From positions 1 through 9,410 of the forward strand of contig JAKLHU010000047.1 of NCBI GenBank assembly GCA_022709995.1: a DNA stretch of 9,410 nt, in the 5' to 3' direction. Made by a program: the position numbers and the translations under genes. This stretch comes from Verrucomicrobiota bacterium (GTDB lineage Bacteria; Verrucomicrobiota; Lentisphaeria; Oligosphaerales; Oligosphaeraceae). This document shows positions 7,201 through 9,410 of the stretch, piece after piece. Within the stretch, counting starts at the first letter, position 1. Every line of letters begins with the position of its first letter. The notes below the pieces were generated by a model. The model was given only the letters and a program-made list of their open reading frames with translations. It did no database searches and was not told the origin of the DNA.

Positions 7201-7489
7201 GGAGAACGTGCGCGCAGTAGGCGTGCGGGCAGGCGGCGCCTGGGTAGCCGCAGTGGCAGCGCGGCCGCCAGCCGTCGGCCGTCAGCTTCCAAGTGACGGT
7301 CGTGGCGCCGACGGTGGCCTGGAGCGAATCCTCGGTCCAGCGCAGCACGAAGTGGTTTTCGTTTTTCATCACCAGCAGCGCGGTTTGGCGCAGGTTGGGC
7401 GGGAAGAGCCCGGAAACTTGGCTCTCCGTCAGCCAGCGGTCCAGCCAGGGCGGCGGCGACGATGGATGGGCAATGTTGGAGAAGGGCAT
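4247..7489 (-). CDS. SWIM zinc-finger SNF2/Rad54-family DEAD/DEAH-box helicase
   Basis: The protein has 1080 residues. Near the N-terminus is a SWIM-type zinc finger, C78-H-C80 followed by C87-P-H89, with more ligand candidates at C92 and H94. About 500 residues of no family I recognise follow. The SNF2 ATPase core then begins near LRPYQKAGVDFL: motif I DDMGLGKT (652-659, Walker lysine K658), motif II DEAQ (754-757), motif III LTGTP (781-785). The second RecA lobe has STLVFSQFTSML, AGTGLTL, DPWWNPAVE and motif VI HRIGQ (1020-1024). All key residues are present, so it should be an active ATP-dependent DNA or nucleoprotein translocase. Bacterial relatives act on transcription complexes (RapA) or have unknown or defence-related roles. 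The start is the ATG at 7489, 10 bp after the DUF362 stop. The frame stays open upstream, but that part is shadow of the DUF362 gene. No clear Shine-Dalgarno sequence precedes it, which suggests translation coupled to the upstream gene. Confidence 0.92.
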   Translation of the reverse strand: MPFSNIAHPSSPPPWLDRWLTESQVSGLFPPNLRQTALLVMKNENHFVLRWTEDSLQATVGATTVTWKLTADGWRPRCHCGYPGAACPHAYCAHVLLRTACGDQGWKMPVATPTARHAAAGQAAGANAGPQPPPRQLNFHQDMFLDQPSGGSRQAPPPAPMQLEVEIDAKIAPGQVGVRFYLLRGEDRFLATLSALRNHAATAAMQKDAPSCWRPSDLDFLLWLLPVLRRLSRSQLTLRALTLPESEFHRWISRWSAQPRFIDRETRDFVNSAGLAAPTQLVVELSDQGEWVQVAAIFVFANGRRLPAHELLLHLQNSPAADPLRTMIKNFEPPISWKTLNEYFRQKSPRMGRQHLAEHLAELIDGRLDLVGGDCVTRVEAEATDLKLTVSQRKQQFILRFEHLGRPLDPGTATGQDARLQPHGGGFLLKTYGGGQFAWLQELRQRLLAEGGAVEAGELRLPAVPAKAAELRKLWSEVPAGVRKSHSEDLAGLLRDDGDSIDRPTLQLHSRQGLVAMQVAWQVGQDSFNLNDIQEARRAGRVVLQGLSGSWFYLDHERLHAVADALVDAGLADGDLFLERDAQDTITRLGQTVAWKVDNGSRDFYSRLRTAAIPERLPLPPELETILRPYQKAGVDFLADRCQCGAGAILADDMGLGKTLQVLAMLTAWKQHVGAAGASFRVLVLCPASVIAVWLQQVRQFCPQLAAVAVQGDRATRAGLLRQEGVDLFVTHYNLARIDSDLLAAERFTFVILDEAQAIKNPQAEITRTVKKLRRDHSLALTGTPLENRLLDLWSIMDFLNPGYLGDGQDFSRAGLSPAGLTRLSRRLAPVMLRRSKDLVAPELPPRTEQLIPVEMDPEQQAFYEHVLAQARQALSAQGPAAVLASLTRLRQACCAPELIRPGAREIPSAKLTALLDNLTELGASGHSTLVFSQFTSMLDIIARALTERGITYFTITGETPVTRRQDLVRQFTDCPEPAVFLLSLKAAGTGLTLTKADYVFLFDPWWNPAVERQAIDRTHRIGQDKAVFAYRLITNNTVEEKVLALLQQKRDLFDRVMDGAAEWAPETNFSLAELRSLLE

Positions 7490-7499
7490 GGATAAGCCG

Positions 7500-8753
7500 T
7501 TATTTCGAGCCGTCGAGCGGCTTGGTGCGGGGGCGGAACCAGCGCCGGAAATCGCACCGGCTGACGAGTTTTCCCAGCAGGCGGGAGCCGGCGTTGGCGA
7601 TGGCGTTGAGCTGGAAGACGCGGTCCAGGCGGCTGCGTTTGAGGTCGATCGCCTTGACCGGGCAGAATTCATGGCAGCAGTAGCAGCGGATGCACGTTTT
7701 TTCGTTGACTTGGCGGCCGGGTTCGGCCAGCGGCAGAATGGCCGGGGGCTGGATCGGGCAGCCGTATTCGCAGCGTCGGCAGCGGATGCACCGGTCGCCG
7801 TTGATTTCCGGCCGCGGCACCAGCTGCCGTCGCAGCCAGCGCAGCATCGCCCCGGGCAGCGGCAGGATGCGCATGATGTTGCACGGGGCCTTGACCAGTT
7901 CAAAATCATGCTGGCGGAAGTCGTCGAGGCGGGCGCCGGCGATGGTGATGTCGGCCAGGTCGACGACGCCGTACCGGGCCCGTTGCGCGGCCATGGCGAT
8001 GGGCACATCCTTGACCGGCAGGCCGATCATGGCGCAGCAGACGGTGTCCACCGCCGCCAAGTCCAGGCCGGCGACGAGCGCGCCCAAGTGCCGCGGCGTG
8101 CCGCCGCTGGGCCCCGGGCCCTCCATGGCGACGACGGCGTCCATGATGGCCAGGGCCGGCCGGGCCAGCCGGTTGATGTCGATCATCAGGTCGGCCAGAC
8201 GGTCGCGGTTCTGCAGGCGAAAATGAAACTGGCCCTTGGCGGAACCGGGAATCAGCCCGAATTGATTTTTCAAGGCGCCGGTATAGGCCATCTGCGCGTG
8301 CGTCTTCAGTTTTGGCAGCGTGATCAGCACATCGGCTTGCCGCAGCTGGCTGGTCAGGCGCAGGCGCCGGGCGATGCGGTTGTCTTGGTTTTCATAGACC
8401 TCGGTGCTGTCAAAATCAGCCAGTGTGGCGCCTTCGGCCTCGATGACGTCGAGCAGACCCGAGCCCCTGGCCGCCGAGCGCGTGTCGCCGACGCCGGGAC
8501 CGTCGCCGACCAGGGCCGTGCCGCCCGCTTCCCGGACCAGCCGGATCACGCCCCGGAGAATGGCCGGATGCGTCGTCACCGCCAGATCAGGATGCGAGGG
8601 CGCCACCAGGTTGGGCTTGAGAAGCACTTTCTGGCCGGGACGGACCACGCCGCCCATGCCGCCAAACGGCTCCAGGGCCTGGCGCAGCGCCGCCAACACC
8701 ACGGTGTCATCGTCATAAGCGTTAAGATGGATTAAGCTGACTATTGCGGGCAT
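7500..8753 (-). CDS. DUF362 protein with C-terminal double 4Fe-4S ferredoxin domain
   Basis: The protein has 417 residues. The DUF362 domain covers about 1-300 and shows the family's usual marks: a KPNL motif (K46), THP, VGDGPG (from V82), LPKLKTH and GALKNQFGLIPG. Two ferredoxin-type clusters follow: C322-x2-C325-x2-C328-x3-C332-P and C354-x2-C357-x2-C360-x3-C364-P. The normal cross-pairing would place C364 with the first three and C332 with the second three. A basic tail of about 50 residues closes the protein. DUF362 has no settled biochemical role. The clusters imply electron transfer or a redox-dependent reaction, probably in an oxygen-poor cytoplasm. No signal peptide or twin-arginine motif is seen. 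I chose the ATG at 8753 because MPAIVSLIHLNAYDDD matches where the family domain starts. An in-frame ATG at 8807 would add 18 residues of low-complexity sequence. Neither has a good Shine-Dalgarno sequence. The stop lies 10 bp before the SNF2 start, so the two genes are very likely co-transcribed. Confidence 0.9.
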   Translation of the reverse strand: MPAIVSLIHLNAYDDDTVVLAALRQALEPFGGMGGVVRPGQKVLLKPNLVAPSHPDLAVTTHPAILRGVIRLVREAGGTALVGDGPGVGDTRSAARGSGLLDVIEAEGATLADFDSTEVYENQDNRIARRLRLTSQLRQADVLITLPKLKTHAQMAYTGALKNQFGLIPGSAKGQFHFRLQNRDRLADLMIDINRLARPALAIMDAVVAMEGPGPSGGTPRHLGALVAGLDLAAVDTVCCAMIGLPVKDVPIAMAAQRARYGVVDLADITIAGARLDDFRQHDFELVKAPCNIMRILPLPGAMLRWLRRQLVPRPEINGDRCIRCRRCEYGCPIQPPAILPLAEPGRQVNEKTCIRCYCCHEFCPVKAIDLKRSRLDRVFQLNAIANAGSRLLGKLVSRCDFRRWFRPRTKPLDGSK

Positions 8754-8888
8754 GGCGATGTTTCTGTTGGCGATGGCGGTCGCGGGGCGCCCAGGGCGGC
8801 CGGCCATGAGAATGGCGGCGTCCTATCCACAGGCGCTGGCGTGAGCGCGCGCGGCCAGACCGCCGTCGGTTTGGCGGTTGCCGCCGAG

Positions 8889-9410
8889 TCATTTGCCGGC
8901 GGTGGCATGGTGAAGCGGCTTGGGCAGCCAATTGAGAATCATGGTCGCCAAACCGAAGCTGACCAGAAAGCCGATGACATAGCCGACATGATGGGCGCTG
9001 AAGAGCCGGGCGGCATCGGCGGGAAGGTGGTTGGCCAGCAGCGGCGCCAGGCGCGGCTCCAGCAGGAGAGAGCCAATGACGCCGACGCCGACGCACAGCG
9101 CGAAGACGGCCAGGCGGCAGATCATCCTGGTGATGTGCAACCCGAAATAGAGAACCGCGAGCGAGCCGAAAGCGAGAATCAGGTATTTCCACCAGTCGCG
9201 GCGCCAGTCCAGGCCCTGGCCGGTGAATTCCAAAGTTTTGAGAGCCTCGAGTTTTTGCAGGTGGTCCAGGGTGTTTTGAGTGCTGTTGGCGGTCGTTTCG
9301 GCAGGAGGTGCGGCTTGGTTCCGGGAGACCGGAGCGGGTTTGGGATCGGGGGAGGGCTGGGACGGTTTGGTGGGCAGCGGCGTCTCGACTGCGGGGCCGG
9401 CGGCGTCCGG
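8889..9410 (-). CDS. Membrane protein with Pro/Ala-rich segment, N-terminus beyond the window
   Basis: The frame is open from the window edge to a TGA at 8891-8889 (173 residues visible). An internal TTG at 9233 is not the start, since the open frame runs past it without a stop. The visible N-terminal part (about 60 residues) is rich in Pro, Ala, Thr and Ser (TKPSQPSPDPKPAPV), the kind of flexible linker common outside the cytoplasm. A short helical stretch follows (TLDHLQKLEALKTLEF), then WRRDWWK and two adjacent hydrophobic segments (LILAFGSLAVLYFGLHI and LAVFALCVGVGVIGSLLL). A third (YVIGFLVSFGLATMILNWL) lies near the C-terminus. The membrane part loosely resembles CvpA-like or other small polytopic proteins, but I do not assign a family. 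The gene lies 135 bp upstream of the DUF362 gene, and it is unclear whether they share a transcript. Confidence 0.75.
   Translation of the reverse strand, partial: PDAAGPAVETPLPTKPSQPSPDPKPAPVSRNQAAPPAETTANSTQNTLDHLQKLEALKTLEFTGQGLDWRRDWWKYLILAFGSLAVLYFGLHITRMICRLAVFALCVGVGVIGSLLLEPRLAPLLANHLPADAARLFSAHHVGYVIGFLVSFGLATMILNWLPKPLHHATAGK

Noticed and set aside
6182..7495. 437-codon open frame on the plus strand
   Set aside because: It is antisense to the SNF2 helicase gene and shows no domain or plausible neighbours on the plus strand.
7490..8008. N-terminal extension of the SNF2 frame by 173 codons
   Set aside because: The extra part is Ser/Ala/Arg-rich shadow sequence of the DUF362 gene. 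The ATG at 7489, just after the DUF362 stop, gives sensible protein sequence.
7293..8735. 480-codon open frame on the plus strand
   Set aside because: It lies opposite the DUF362 gene and the start of the SNF2 gene, both with strong motifs. Its composition is shadow-like (Gln/Asp/His/Gly-rich) and no domain is seen.

Overview
All recognised genes in this window lie on the minus strand, so the order of transcription runs from high to low coordinates. Coding DNA is very GC-rich. The longest open frames on the plus strand are mirror images of real minus-strand genes. The content suggests an anaerobic or micro-aerobic bacterium with a high-GC genome: a DUF362 protein with two 4Fe-4S clusters, a SWIM/SNF2 helicase, a YkgJ cysteine cluster and TPR membrane proteins. 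A member of the Planctomycetes-Verrucomicrobia-Lentisphaerae group (for example a lentisphaerote) would fit, but this is an impression from gene style. No marker gene proves it.

Layout in transcription order: (1) 9410-8889, the 3' part of a membrane protein with a Pro/Ala-rich stretch before its membrane segments. (2) 8753-7500, a DUF362 protein with a C-terminal double 4Fe-4S ferredoxin domain. (3) 7489-4247, a 1080-residue SWIM zinc-finger SNF2 helicase. (4) 4250-2835, an unusual fusion of a YkgJ-type CxxCxxCC cluster with a complete-looking GT-B glycosyltransferase; its first ATG overlaps the helicase stop as ATGA. (5) 2812-2531, an unrecognised 93-residue protein with three near-identical 27-bp repeats. 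(6) A strong intrinsic terminator at 2510-2465. Genes 2-5 have gaps of 10, -4 and 22 bp and probably form one operon closed by that terminator. Gene 1 sits 135 bp upstream and may or may not be co-transcribed.

Beyond the terminator is a roughly 310-bp GC-rich non-coding stretch with dyads and hairpins. Next comes an integral membrane protein (2150-1401) that looks like two repeats of about four membrane segments. A 158-bp AT-rich intergenic region with a candidate promoter follows, then a membrane-anchored TPR protein (1242 to the window edge).

How the operon genes work together is unknown. No established pathway joins DUF362, SNF2 and YkgJ-glycosyltransferase. The points most worth a second look are the YkgJ-glycosyltransferase fusion, the tandem repeat in the small protein, and the tight linkage of two metal-cluster proteins with a helicase. 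I saw no rRNA, tRNA, CRISPR array, insertion sequence or phage gene.
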